64,000 bases of DNA from Carya illinoinensis (GCF_018687715.1 NC_056766.1:20319001-20383000), one strand, 5' to 3'; positions 12,215 through 24,832 are shown, numbered from the stretch's first letter. The notes: generated by a model not told the origin, from the letters alone. Numbers and translations: made by a program.

Positions 12215-14085
12215 AAATATTAAACCTTAAAAAATTAACCAAAAAATGTAGAAATAATAAATGTGTTCTATTGTAAATAAATTAAATACAATAATTCTGT
12301 AATGCCCTGGTCCTACAGGGGTTGAAGAGTTACTTCCTAAAACTTAAAACTCTCATTCCATCAAAATATTTACAGATTCCAAAATATAAAATCGTCAAAA
12401 TACTACAAAATCTCTTAATAAAAAATGCCAATTTTCAAAAATCTTCCATGAGTAATCTACTATAGTTAAATAATCATCTCACTCATGCTCCACAATTCTG
12501 ATCCTTAGTTGAACTATTCTAAAATCATCTAAAAAACGTTATGGAGATAAGGGGTGAGATATCAACAACTTAGTAAGCAGATAACATATACTAGTATACA
12601 AACATGAGCATTTACAAAGTCTAGAATACAGAACATAATAATTTTACTTCTCATTTTCAGAATTTCAGAAGCCAGAAACATGTCATCAAAAAAAGTCAGA
12701 GCGAAAGTTCAAAAATATTCTTATTCAAAATCCTTTTGGCATAGCATAACTGACCAGCTTCATACTAGAACATCGTATCACATTAGAGACCATATTTAAC
12801 CCTCGTGGTAGGGTTGTGCAAACCTCGGTAGCTAGCCGAGCAGAAACAGAATGTGAATCTTTCCTTTATTATTCTCAGAGTCCCGAGTGTGCACACGGGA
12901 AATATTATAGAAAACCACTTTGTTTTCAAAGTTGGTGCACCAAACACAGAATGGTTGGTACCAACCCAAACAGAAACCACTATTAGCACCCGTGGTAGGT
13001 CAAACAAATCACCATCCAAAAACCACATCCCAATTCAGAATGTCATGCCAAAAGTTTTCATAAATCACATCATATCATACCAGAGTTCAAAAACATCTTC
13101 AGAACATAATAGAATTAGATCACAAAAGATATAATTTATGCACAAAATTTCATATTCGCTCTCATTTGCACAGTTTAGAAATAAAATGACAGAAAATAAG
13201 TTCATGTCTACACTATTTATGACAAAAATAGTTTCCATTTTATACAAACTACATGAGTAATGCTATAAAACAAGTAATTGAGTTGTTTTTCATATTCCTT
13301 TTCAAAAACCAAAAGACGCATATTTTAAAAGTCAATATCATTTCATTTTCCTTTTATGCAAAATCTAGCATACGAATCCTGCTTATCTAGACTTCTTAAC
13401 CTTTTGAAACTTTCCTTAACACTGTCAAGCGAATAATAATCGTCACCTATAAAATAGTTATGTAATTCCCGTAAATTTCTTGTCATGCACATTTTTCGAT
13501 ATTTAAACCTGAAATGCTAAATTAACCTATTTTAAATCCTCAAAACTTAAAATTCTCATAATTCCTAAAATACCATCCTTTTCTAAAACCATGAATTATA
13601 CACTTAATATACTTAACCTAATACCAACTTAAACATAAGTCTAATTAAGAAATCAAAACCTAGCCCGTTTAACAATGAAAAGTCTTTGAAATAAAAACAT
13701 TACTCGACCCAAAATAGTTTTAGAACCCGAACTCAATCTAAAAATATTTTACTTCAAAATCACTTAACGTAACACACAAAAGAAAATATATAAAATAGAA
13801 CCAAGTAAATACATACCCACTGAAATAAATCCTTCACACGCCATGGTTTAGGACTTGAGGGCAAAATTGTAGTTCACATAAAAACTATCCCTTTCATCAG
13901 CTAGAGTTACGGTAGCTTAAAAAATAAAAAAAAAATAAAAAAATTACTCAAGTAAAACCATGGAGACAAAAAGATAAGCAGTAGCCGCACCAACCCAGGA
14001 GTGAAAACGGGAACAAAGATCTAAGGGGAAGAGTGGCGGAAGCACTAGGCTGTGAGTGATGCGCCGACTGGAGTAATTGAGCTAC

Positions 14086-14124
14086 AGAGAGAGAGTGATG
14101 AGAGAGAGAAACAGAGAGAGATAA

Positions 14125-14170
<46 letters not shown>
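14086..14170. repeat. (GA)n microsatellite
   Basis: Interrupted then perfect GA dinucleotides inside the solo LTR. Confidence 0.95.
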
Positions 14171-14171
<1 letters not shown>

Positions 14172-14446
14172 AATGTGAGGGAGGGTCAACGTGTATTGAC
14201 AGATCACTTCCATAAATCAAGCCAACATCTCCTCCATTTATTTAACACCATATTTTTAGTGGCAATTAGCCGTTACCTTTGTAATTATAAATTATACCAT
14301 ACTTAGTTAGTTACCTTAGATGAATTTGTTTTTGTATCTATTTATTTTGACCATTCTCAATGTAAAATTCAAGTTACGAAAATACAAGAGTTGATTTCTT
14401 AACGTGGTATCAAGCCTAAACCCGATCCCTCCCTATCCGTGACCCC

Positions 14447-15180
14447 ATGGCCTCTTCTTCCTCTTCCTTTTCTTCTTCTTCTTCCACTGTCCTCTCTCCA
14501 TATACCCTTCATCCCTCTGACTCCCCTAGTCTCATACTTGTTTCTGGTCTCCTCACCAGTGACAATTTTCCCAAATGGCAAAAAGCCATGACCCGTGCAC
14601 TTAATGCCAAAAACAAACTAGTTTTTGTCGATGGCACTCTTCTCCCACCCGAAACCTCTTCTCCAGATTATAGACAATGGAACCAAACTAAAGACATGGT
14701 TCTTACCTGGCTCCTAACTTCCACCAGTCCCTCCATAGCCAACTCCTTTGAATTTCATACCGATCCACGAGCCGTATGGCTTGATCTCTAGTCCAGATTT
14801 TGTCACGGCAACAATGCTAGAATTTACCATCTCAAATGTGAGTTATCTTCCCTGCAACAACACAATCACTCAGTTCATGATTATTACAATCAAATCAAGC
14901 AAATCTGGGATGAACTTAGTCACTTACAACCAACCAACGATCTCAAACAATTACAGCAACAAGCTGAAGATGAGAGAGTTTACCAATTTCTTCTTGGCCT
15001 CAATGAATCTTTTTCCTAACTCAGAACCCAAATCTTAGCCATGAAAACCCTTCCCCTCATCACAAAATTTTTTTCTATCCTTTTTCAGGAAGAGCAGCAG
15101 CGCCTTCTCCACCTCCAGTCACCACCGACGGATGCCCACATCCTTACTGCTCACTTCGATGGACCCACGAAACAGCCCCT
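14447..15180 (+). pseudogene. gag N-terminal part of nested copia
   Basis: The ATG at 14447 opens a 114-residue frame with a Ser-rich start and the copia gag pattern (NFPKWQKAM, then WNQTKDMVLTWLL). It stops at 14789-14791. Gag continues in other frames as YHLKCELSSLQQ and QFLLGLNESFS up to about 15020. At least two frameshifts are needed to join it to the zinc knuckle at about 15184. Confidence 0.75.
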
Positions 15181-16963
15181 GCAATGCACCGTCTGCGGCA
15201 AAATGGGTCACTCCCGTGACCGTTGTTGGCATGTGATCGGTTACCCAGCAGGCCGAGATACCCATGGCAAGCAGCAGCTCTCTCTCCTCGGAAAACCACC
15301 CTCAACCTCAGCGCCGATGGCTCATCAAGTCTCCACCTCTTCTCCACTCACTGGTTTGACCCATGAGATGTACCAAAAATTGCTTGATCTGCTTCAATCG
15401 ACCCTTTCCTCTGCAAATTTCATGGGTAAAGTCTCTTCCTCTCCTCCCTTTGACAGCCGCTCCGATTGGGTGGTGGATAGTGGTGCCACCGACCACCTAT
15501 GCCATGACCGACGGCTCTTCTCTACTCTGTCTCCCCTCTCTTATGACCAGAAAGTTACTTTACCAAATGGGCATGTCATAAACATTGAAGTAATCGGCAC
15601 TTGTCCTTTGGCCGAACACCTCACCTTGCATTATGTCTTCTTTGTCCCTCAATTTCTATTTAATCTCCTTTCTGTTCCTAAACTCACAAATACTAATTCT
15701 TGCATTATTTCTTTTTCTTCTTCTACTGTTTCTTTTCAGGACCCACAGTCGATGAGGCTGATTGGAGCGGGTGAGCTTTGCAATGGACTTTATGTGTATC
15801 GACCCCAACCCATTACTGCTTTTTCCACTCAGACTACTGCGAATAAAATCTTATGGCACCAACGCCTAGGTCATCCTTCCCGCTTAGTTCTTCCTAGTCT
15901 TTTTAATAATCCCTGTGTTATCTCTGATTGTGATATTTGTGCTCGTTCTAAGCACACTAGATTTCCTTTTCTCATTTCTACTAATAACAATACCATGATT
16001 TTTAATAGAATTTTTTGCGATATTTGGGGTGGTTATCATACTCTTTCTATTTGTAGTGCTCATTATTTTCTTACCATTGTTGATGATTTCTCTCGCACTA
16101 CTTGGATCTATCTCGAATGTGTTCTCACCGCTGCCTATCTCATCAATCGCACTCCCAGTCGCCTTCTAAAAACTAAATCTCCTTTTGAACTTCTTTTCGC
16201 TATCCCGCCCACCTATACTCATTTACGCGTCTTTGGTTGTCTTTGTTATGCCCAAACTCTTCATACTTCCAGTGACAAATTCTCCCCTCGTGCCTCCAAA
16301 TGCATATTTCTTGGTTATCCTAGCACTCATAAAGCCTATAAACTCTATAATCTAGACACTCAGGTTGTTTTTTATTCTCGTGACGTCACTTTCCATGAAC
16401 ATCAGTTTCCTTTCCAGAATGTTTCTATTCCTTCACCTACACCTCTCCCTATTATTCTTCTCCCTGTTCTTGAACCCATCTTACTACCCTCTACCCCTAC
16501 CTCTCATATTTCTGATTCCTCTCCCCCCCCCCCCCCCCCCCCCCTTTCCTCCTCTTCCTCCTCCTCCTCCTTCTCATCCTCGTCATACCACTACTCGACC
16601 CGCATATCTTCAGGACTATATATGCTCGACCATACACACCAAGTCCATTGCATCCTCACTTGCTGCATCAACCTCAAGTACTGCTCCCCCTTATCTGCTT
16701 TTGTTTCTTATTCTCGTTTCTCCCCTTCTCATCTTATTTTCTTAAATGCTCTCACTGTTTCTGCTGACCCTACCTCTCATTATGCTGCCACCTGTCATGC
16801 CCATTGGCGAGACGCAATGTCTGCTGAACTTCACGCTCTTGAAGCTAATTCCACCTGGACACTTGAGCCCCTTCCTCCTGGCAAGAAACCCATTGGCTGC
16901 AAATGGTGTTCAAAACCAAACTTAAAGCAGATGGCTCCGTTGAATGATACAAAGCTCGGCTAG
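15041..16963 (+). pseudogene. gag knuckle, protease, truncated integrase and RT start of nested copia
   Basis: A 640-residue open frame. The zinc knuckle [14 protein letters not shown] is near 15187-15228. The protease active site [12 protein letters not shown] is near 15468-15503. The GAG-pre-integrase ([10 protein letters not shown]) and zinc region CDICARSKH lie near 15850-15955. The integrase begins FCDIWGG and [11 protein letters not shown] but jumps at about 16120 directly to [10 protein letters not shown]. The core holding the second Asp and the Glu is therefore deleted in frame. A poly-C run (about 16525-16544) encodes a Pro stretch. The RT start ([10 protein letters not shown] near 16801) ends by frameshift at 16963. 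Confidence 0.85.
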
Positions 16964-18297
16964 TCGCCAAAGGCTACACTCAAGTTGAAGGCCTCGACTA
17001 CCATGAGACTTTTGCTCTCGTTGCCAAAATGACTACCGTTCGGTGTTTATTGGCTGTTGCTGCTTCTCGCCAGTGGATCATTCACCAACTTGATGTCAAT
17101 AACACCTTCTTACATGGCAACCTTATTGAGGAACTCTACATGACTCCTCCACCCAGCTATTGTTCGAAAGGCAAGACTCGCGTCTTTCACCTCCGCAAAT
17201 CCCTCTACGGCCTCAAACAAGCCTCCCGCAACTAGTTTTTTAAACTAACTACTGTGCTTCTTGATGTAGGTTTTTTTCAATCTCAGGCGGATCATTCTTT
17301 ATTCACCTTGGTCACTTCTACCAGTATTACTCTTATTCTTGTATATGTCGACGAAAGTTTGGTCGCTGGCAGTGATCGTTCTCAAATTGAGGTCTTCAAA
17401 CGTGTTCTCTCCACACACTTCAAAGCAAAAGATCTCAGCTCTCTCAAATATTTTCTTGGTCTCGAAGTTGCTCGCTCATCTCAAGGCATCTTCCTCAACC
17501 AACGCAAATATGCTCTTGAAATCTTAACTGATAGTGGACAACTCAGTGCTCGGACCGCTACCTTTCCCATGGAACAAAACTTGAAGCTCACCAATCACGA
17601 CGGCTCTCTCCTTTCAGATCCTTCTCCCTATCGTTGACTTGTTGGCCGTCTCATATACTTGACTATTACTCGTCTTGATATTGTTTTTGCAATAAACATT
17701 CTCAGTCAATTCATGCACGCTCCTCGTGCTCCTCACAAGCAGGCTGCCACTCGAATTCTTTGCTATGTCAAAGGCAGTCTTGGACAAGGCATTTTCTTTC
17801 CCTCCTCCAACACTCTTCATGTTACTACCTATACTGATTCTGATTGGGCCAGTTGCCCTACCACTCATCGCTCCACCACCGGCTACTTTGTTCAACTTGG
17901 CTCCAGTCCCGTTTCTTGGCATACAAAAAAATAGACTACAGTGGCCCAGTCCTCCGCTGAAGCTAAATATAGCGCCATGGCCGTCACCACCTGCAAACTC
18001 ACTTGGTTGAAACAGCTCCTCACTGATCTTGGTATCTCTCATCCCGAGCCTATCAGCCTTTATTGTGACAATCAATCTACCCACATTGCTCACAATCCCG
18101 TGTTCCATGAACACACTAAACATATTGAGATTGATTGTCATCTTGTTAGTGATAAAATTCAGTCCGAACTCCTTACTGTTGTTCACACATGCTCCCATGA
18201 GCATGTCGCTGACATCTTCACCAAAGTATTGGGCCATGATCTCTTCCACCATTTTTTAAGGAAGTTGGGCATTACGAATCTCCATGCGCCAACTTGA
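16964..18297 (+). pseudogene. reverse transcriptase and RNase H of nested copia
   Basis: RT blocks [12 protein letters not shown] (about 17087) and LYGLKQAS (about 17203) are followed by a stop near 17233. The catalytic box near 17342 reads YVDE rather than YVDD, so one catalytic Asp is lost. RNase H runs through DSDWASCPTTHRSTTGY (about 17839), SSAEAKYSAMA (about 17950) and YCDNQSTH (about 18061) to a stop at 18295-18297. Further stops lie near 17635 and 17932. Confidence 0.85.
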
Positions 18298-19806
18298 GGA
18301 GGAGTATTGACAGATTACTTCCATAAATCAAGCCAACATCTCTTCCATTTATTTAACACCATATTTTTAGTAGCAATTAGCCGTTACCTTTCTAATTATA
18401 AATCATACCATACTTAGTTAGTTATCTTAGATGGATTTGTTCTTGTATCTATTTATTTTGACCATTCTCAATGTAAAATTCAAGTTACGGAAATACAAGA
18501 GTTGATTTCTTAACAATGCGGGCTTACCAAATCAGCACGGGGTGACTGGAGGAGGCACGAACGGCGATTTTTTAGGCTTTATCTTGGTATTTCACGTCTG
18601 TTCCGTCGTGGCTTTGAGGTTGAGCAACTGGGCGGCACCGTGCGGGGTGGTGAGGCTGAGACAGAGCGCGGCTGAGAAACTGATAGATGGAGGTTGCTCT
18701 GTTATGGTTTCCAATCAAACAGGGGCTAGTTGGCTGTGAAAAGGGATCTGAGATGGTTGGGTGCAAACGGAGAGAGGAAGAGTGAGAGGAACCGAGAGGA
18801 ATTTGCGGCGTTGACGGTCAGAGATGCGGTGGCACGGTTTGGCATCGCTGGGCTTCACTGAGCCGAGACTGGAGGCAGCCATGAGGGTGGAAGCTTGGAG
18901 GAAAATATGCTCTGTTTTGGTGAGGGAAAACAGGGGCATCCTTGGGTGAGTGCAGGCGGCATGAAGTCGTGAGTGGGTGACTGCAAGTTGAGGAGAACTG
19001 GGGCTAGACAGCGATGATGGTGGCTTACGGGAATGGCTTTTGGGCTATGGGCAAGCTGGAGGTTTCTTCGTGGGAGGGGTCTCCGGTGGAGACGCTCGGG
19101 TTGCTCGGTTTTTGAGAACCAAAACAGAGGTGCTTCAGTGCTATGTGAGGCAGTGCTTCGGTGTTGGACGGCTGTTGAATATGGATCAACGGAAATCAGT
19201 CTGGCGGCAGCAGTTGATCCATGAGACAGGGGCAGAGGGTTTTGTGGAGGACTCGTTCATGGCTTCGTTGCAGTGGGTTGCGTTGTGGCTACTTTGGTGT
19301 TGCGGCGTGAAGGAGTAAGGATGGTTCGGTTGTTTCTAAGATGGAAGGGAGGAAAGAATGAATATTTATAGATGATTTGGAAACAAAAACCCTAGAGAAG
19401 GAGAGGGAAGAAACGTGCATGCAGTGTAAACGGATGTGAAGTCGTTACACTGCATGTGAAGTCGTGCGTGAGGTGGAGTCTACGGTTGCGCGTGATCTGG
19501 GCAATACGTGAAAATAAAGTGATGAAAAAAATAAATAAACAAACAAATAAATAGATTTTTTCTTGAAATTTTTGAACTCGACTCAAATTCAAAAATAATT
19601 CAATTCTTTTAAAACAATTTCTCAACCCATAAGATTTTTTTTTTTAACTAAAAATCAAACTAAAGGTAAAATCATAAATTATTAAAACAGAGATTTTAGA
19701 CCCATAGTCTATATTTTAAAAAGATATTTGAAAACTCAAATGACATTTTCGCGCGTATAAAAAGAAAAATTTTGAAAACAAATTGGCACTGGATCCGGAT
19801 GTTACA

Positions 19807-20993
19807 AGTTCAACTGTGAAAAAATTAAAATTAATACAAACTTCAAGTAGTAATAATCCTTGGATTTAATTTTAGGTGGCAGACTCAAAATTCTTCTATT
19901 ATATTTTAAATAATGAGACTAATGGAAGTGATGTCCCAATTCAGTACTCCCACGAACTTTTCTTGATATTTCTCACTTTTCAAATAATTTCTAGAGATAA
20001 TCTTGACCAATAGGTGCTTTGCAATGATTTGGCACGAAATTTGGACCACAATGGCTTTTGAACAAACCAAATCGGACTTGAAATGACCCCAAACGACCCA
20101 AAATACCAAATTTGGCCTGAACCAGTCTAGAAACCAAGTCAACTGGTTTAGCCGGTTCAAACCGGGCCCAAGAGAAGAAAACCAGTGGCAAGCAATGCAG
20201 TTAATAGCTCGGTTAATGGCTTGTTCCTTCTCTCGGTTCGAGGCTCAACTCAAAGATCGACTTGCGACTCGACTTGAGTCTGCAGAAAGTTGGTCAACTT
20301 ATGGGCTGGTGACTTGGGCTTGGGCTTAGGTCGAATTCTGTATGAGCCCACAGGCTTCTGCACAATGGACTAGAAACGGCGTCATTTGGTCCCTTGCTTG
20401 AAATAGCGTCGTTCGATGTAAGCTTCAAATCCTTAAACATGAGCAAAACAATAATATCATTTTGGTCGTTTTGTTCCTTACTTGGCCGAAGGACAATGTC
20501 ATTTAGCCAAGAATAATTTGAATTCTCCTTATCGTTGGATGAATGACACTATTTCGTCCACCTTCTTCTTCCTTGCACAGACTGAAACTAGTCTCTATGA
20601 ATGACTGATCTATGCTTCCCACTAGTGAGATTGACGACGGTGACCAAGGTTTCGACGTGTCTCCCGACACTCTCAAATCCCGACAGTGGTGAGGGACTCT
20701 GGCGACTAACCGAAACAGTGATAGTGTGTGTAAATTTGTTGGATAGTACACTATTTCTATGTGAAAAAATGCCAATAATTTTCTTGAAAATAATAACAAC
20801 TTACAAGATTTTTGAAGATTCCCAGTATACTCTAGGCCTCCAATCGTAATTTGGAAAAATTTTTCCCTTGGATTCGAAACTCTTCGAAGTTGATTGTAAT
20901 ATACAAGTGTGGTTACCAAACCAAGCAGTTGCCTATTGATCGTCTTCTCAATGCATAATAACCCCTCTATTATGACTAGGCTCTTGATACTAC
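19807..20993 (-). other. leader (5' untranslated region) of the Tork-like copia element
   Basis: This stretch lies between the right edge of the solo LTR and the decayed primer-binding site of the Tork-like element. It would be that element's 5' leader, about 1.2 kb long, which is long for this group, so a further unrecognised insertion is possible. No convincing coding region; the minus-strand open frame at 20503-21063 runs into the LTR and shows no family signature. Confidence 0.5.
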
Positions 20994-21318
20994 TGTAGAA
21001 AAATGGAGAACAAATAATGAACTGAAATTGAATGTAAAATTGACAATATGGTGACACTCCCATAAGGGTATTTGTCCCACAAGTTGGTGATGGATAAAGA
21101 GAATTGAGTACCTACATTGTGCACCAATGACCCCTATTTATAGGCAATAAAACACTGGTTGGTAAGGAACACAACCATTGGTAATATAATGGTTGGCAAA
21201 TGACAAAACCATTAACAAGTGACACAACCTTTTTGACTAAATCAAAAAGTTGTGTCTCTTGAGACTTCCTTAACCATCACCCCCATGGAAACCATCAACC
21301 CCATGGGAACCATCACCA
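20994..21318 (-). repeat. 5' LTR of the Tork-like copia element
   Basis: Partner of 7461-7747. It keeps the same foldback (CTTTTTGA ... TCAAAAAG near 21230) and the CCCCTATTTATAGG block. The minus-strand LTR end is followed by the decayed Met-tRNA primer-binding site. Confidence 0.85.
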
Positions 21319-21607
21319 TGGAGATGGCATCATTCCAAGTGGTATGCACTTTGATGATCACACCCCTTAGAATTACATTAACATATTGGCTAGTTTTTTT
21401 CCTATAGATTTACAAAATATGTCCTACATTAGGAAGAAAGCATGGTAGGGAGGTTAATCCAACTAACATGTTGGTCCAAGGCGGGCACATGCTAGCTTAG
21501 CGATAGGTGAATCTACATGACTATAAGAAGTTCGTAAGGGAGGATAGCTAGAAGCCTGCAGTCAATCATGGACAAAATCAAAATTTTTTTGTTGGAGTAG
21601 CCAAAGA

Positions 21608-21800
21608 CATAAATATAAAAGTACATTTCTTTTAGTCCCCTCTTTAGGCGTAAGCGTGCATTATTAAAAATATGTTAAAAGACTTCAAATACACTATAAA
21701 AGCATAAATATAAAAGTATATAATTTCTTGCAGTCCCCTCTTTAGGCGTAAGCGTGCATTATTAAAAATATGTTAAGAGACTTCAAATACACTATAAAAG
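21608..21800. repeat. tandem duplication of a ~95-98 bp unit
   Basis: Unit one is 21608-21702 and unit two 21703-21800. Both contain CCCCTCTTTAGGCGTAAGCG and end ACACTATAAAAG. They differ by only a few changes and a short insertion, so the duplication is not ancient. Confidence 0.9.
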
Positions 21801-21854
21801 CATAAGAAAAAGGACAAAAATTAAGAAAATAAAATATAAATTTCTTTGTTGAAT

Positions 21855-22532
21855 CTAAAATTGAATGTTGCAAACTCTGTGTAATATAGATAGGTATATC
21901 CATGTGGAATTTGTTGCTTTCACTCGTATTAGAAAGAGTGACATATCAAAAATTGCCTTTAGGACAAGGTATAGACACTTAGAATTTACGGTGATGCCGT
22001 TCGGTTTAGCTAACGCCACAACAACATTTATGTACATCATGAATAGGGTGTTTAGAACATTATTGGATACATTCATTGTAGTATTTATTGATGTCATTTT
22101 GGTCTACTCCATGGACACGGAAGACCATAATTATAATCACTTGAGATTAATGGTGGGAAAGGTAAGGGAACACCAATTGTTCTCCAAACTCAGTACATGC
22201 AAATTCTGGTTAGAGGAGATTAAGTTTCATGGACATGTGATATCCAAGGAAAGAGTCACGATGGACCCATGTAAAGTCAAGGTGGTCGTAGATTGGCAAT
22301 GCCCCACAATGGTCCATGGGGTTAGGAGTTTCATGAGACTTGTTGGATATTGTGGAACATTCGTAGAAGGATTTCAAAACTTTCAAACCCACTTTTAGCA
22401 TTGACTAGAAAGAACATCAAATTCATATGGACTGAGCAATGTGAATGAAGTTTCACGAAATTGAAGAGAAGGTTAAACATGGACTCTATGTTGGTAGAGC
22501 TAGAGCCCCACAAGCCAATGGTGGTGTTTAAT
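21855..22532 (+). pseudogene. Ty3/gypsy reverse transcriptase relic (left part)
   Basis: A 177-residue frame (21865-22398) with gypsy RT blocks: IAFRTRY (about 21952), VMPFGLANATTTFM (about 21991), then the catalytic FIDV near 22084 where FIDD/YVDD is expected. The catalytic Asp is thus replaced. KFHGHVIS (about 22222) and SFMRLVGY (about 22328) follow. The sequence continues with stops until a solo LTR interrupts it at 22533. The RNase H continues beyond that LTR at 35109. The type resembles chromovirus Tekay/Del. Confidence 0.8.
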
Positions 22533-23051
22533 TGTAATGTCCGTCCTTGTGGTGGGTCTTTTAAAAAATAATTTTAAGAAAATAGACGAGAATTACAGTT
22601 CATTTTAAAATTTTCTTTCCTTTCATGCTAGGATATAAAAGACTTCATGTTTATAAATAAAACTTATTTTCTTAATTTAAAAGATTATAGCGAAAAACAT
22701 TATATTTCATAATTAAAGTCTCTCGTAAAAAATATCTTGCCTAAGCTTCTATGCTCTTCCCCTTGGGTTGTGCCCGTCCTGACACATGCTGCTCATCTTG
22801 TCCCTGGGAGGGCACACGTTAAAACTAAAATGAGTCGATAACTCGTAAGCATTACTTTATACAGTTAAAATATATCAACATGGATTTTCAATCATGCATT
22901 CATCATATCATACATAGACATTCAATTCATTTTAAACGTTGCGAGGTGAGGTTTTTTTTCTTTAAACAATGCTTTCTTTCGTAAAACGGTTCCACACACC
23001 TCGTTGCCTTCATTTTTTAAAAATTCTTTTCATGCATACATCTTTTCATAT

Positions 23052-24386
23052 TGTTGCCCAGATGATAACATAAGAGGGGGGGTGAATTGAATTGTATTAA
23101 AAAAATAACAATTATAAATCAAATATATAATAAAAAATATAAACAAATTATGAAATAGCAATAAATATAAAGAGTAAGGGTAAGAGAGAAGCAAACTCAG
23201 TATGTTAACGAGGTTCGACCCCACTGCCTACGTCCTCACCTCAAGCTACCCTTTGAGAATTCTCAAATTCACTATTCAACCTCCTTCAGGTGGAGATAGA
23301 AACCTATTACACCTTTGAACAATATCGCTACAAAGGATCCGTGTAGAACACCCTCTACACTTTCAATTACTTTACACGTGGTGATTCAACTACTCTCCGT
23401 GTAGAACACTTTCTACACCCACAAGGGTTATACACCCCATTTTTCTGATATAAGAGCTAATAGTGGGTAAGTTATTAGAAAACACTTTTCAATGAGTGAA
23501 ATAAGAACAATACAGCGCAAACTATATCTCTCAAAATGAACAAGGATTAAGGCTCAATGCTTAGAAAAGAGAGAATGAAAGTTTTGAATAAATGTTGTAT
23601 GCTCTGGATGTTGTGAATATGAAACTCTTAAATGATCTATTTATAGGCATATGAGACTTCATATTCAAATTTAAAAAGATTCACATGTCAAAGACAACAT
23701 CATTCACTTTTTCAAAAAATTCAAATAAAAAGTTCTTTTTTTTAATTGCCAAAGACAACATCATTCATTTTTCAAAAACTTCAAACCTAATTTTTTACTT
23801 TTGCCATATGACAAAATGAGCACACTTTACTTTTCAAAAAAATCAAACCTAATCTTTTACTTTTTGCATATGACAAAAGGAGCACACTTTACTTTTCAAA
23901 TATTTCAAACAAAATCATCTACCTTTTGCATAAGTCAAAAAAAGTATCAATTACTTTTGAAAATATTCAAATAAAACATGCACATGTGAAAGATGACAAT
24001 CAATCATTTTTAATATTTTCAAAATTCAATCCTTTAATCAATGTATGCACATGTGAAAGATGACAATCAATCATCTTTCAAAATTTTCAAATTTAATTTT
24101 CAAAATATTCATGCACATATAGAAAATATATTTTAATGCTTTATGATAAAAAATTAATTTTGAGTCTTAATCCTAATTTCAAATTTTTAAGAGATTTACA
24201 ATATTACTCTATGACTTTAATGTGAATTTGTTCTCTTCTTGCTCATGCTTGTTTCCTTGATGTGCTTGACTCCATTGTGTAGACAACTTGAGTTTGAGAC
24301 TTCTTTATTCTTTGAATTCATTTATTATCATCAAAATTCATGTGTATATATATAATTACATAAAACTTAAAACTTTGGGTTCAACA
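23052..24386 (-). repeat. 3' LTR of SIRE-like element
   Basis: 1,335 bp. On the minus strand it starts TGTTGAACCC and ends GGGCAACA. It matches 30235-31577 throughout with scattered differences. Confidence 0.93.
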
Positions 24387-24580
24387 ATCTCCCCCTCTTT
24401 GATGATGACAAATACTTGATAAAACCTGAAGCCTGTATTAATACTTAAATTCCCCCTGAGAATGTGCGTTAGTTTTTCAAGCAAAAGTATAAATATAATT
24501 CCAAGCATATATAACAAGTTTAGCAATTCAAATAATGTTAATGTTCTAGTCTAACACTTCTCCCCCTTTTGGCATCATTA
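24387..24580 (-). other. repeated polypurine-tract-like motifs
   Basis: Seen from the minus strand there are three G-rich purine tracts: 24388-24396 directly next to the LTR and preceded by TCATCATCAAA, a second at about 24452-24458, and a third at about 24561-24570 preceded by ATGATGCCAAAA. The first is the functional plus-strand primer by position. The others are similar in sequence, and repeated tracts of this kind are a feature of this lineage. Confidence 0.6.
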
Positions 24581-24832
24581 AAAAGGATCCGCAACAAGTA
24601 AATAGACTGAAGAAAACGGTGCATTAGTAGACACTGTAGATAGTTGAAAAAAATTGGATCCGTCCGTGACCCGACAAGTGTGGCTGGAGATTTGAAAAAA
24701 TCGCCTGATATTGTTGACAAACGAGATTGAAGGCTCCGAGTTTCTAAAAAATGTCATTTTCACCGATCGGGAAAAAAAATCACATTGCTCTTTGACTTAG
24801 ATGATAGCTCGTCTGGTTCTTTATGCTATCTC

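Larger units (their letters stand above)
14194..18515 (+). mobile_element. complete but defective Ty1/copia element with 211-bp LTRs
   Basis: The 5' LTR (14194-14404) and 3' LTR (18305-18515) are both 211 bp and differ at ten positions, nine of them transitions. The primer-binding site TGGTATCAAGCC follows at 14405-14416. A purine-rich tract (GAGGAGGAG, about 18296-18304) precedes the 3' LTR. The flanking five bases are ACGTG (14189-14193) and ATGCG (18516-18520), a plausible duplication blurred by two C/T changes. The internal region is 3.9 kb and lacks the integrase core. It sits inside the solo LTR 12298-19806. Confidence 0.9.
12298..19806. mobile_element. solo LTR of a Ty3/gypsy (Tekay-like) element, split by a copia insertion
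   Basis: It starts TGTAATGCCC at 12298 and ends GGATGTTACA at 19806. It is flanked by the near-identical five-base duplication AATTC (12293-12297) and AGTTC (19807-19811). Removing the nested copia element (14194-18515) leaves about 3.2 kb without coding content: a single long LTR left after LTR-LTR recombination, or an uncharacterised non-coding element. Length and the TGTAA...TTACA ends fit Tekay/Del-type LTRs. Its interior has a GA-rich stretch (14086-14170) and a GC-richer right part (18540-19320). Orientation is not determined. Confidence 0.65.
7461..21318 (-). mobile_element. Tork/Tnt1-like Ty1/copia element with nested insertions
   Basis: Two matching terminal repeats, 7461-7747 and 20994-21318, flank minus-strand copia domains (RNase H on the left, gag on the right). 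At the left LTR the minus strand shows a polypurine AAGTGGGAGA (7748-7757) joined to the LTR start TGGTGATGG. At the right LTR the minus strand ends at a decayed primer-binding site reading TATCAAGAGCC (about 20980-20990), resembling the Met-tRNA site. A 7.5-kb insertion (12298-19806) splits the leader just upstream of gag. No clear target duplication is seen (TTAAC left, TGGAG right). The coding region is heavily broken. Confidence 0.85.

Noticed and set aside
20503..21063. 186-codon minus-strand frame
   Set aside because: It spans the LTR end, primer-binding site and leader of the Tork-like element, so it cannot be one natural gene product.
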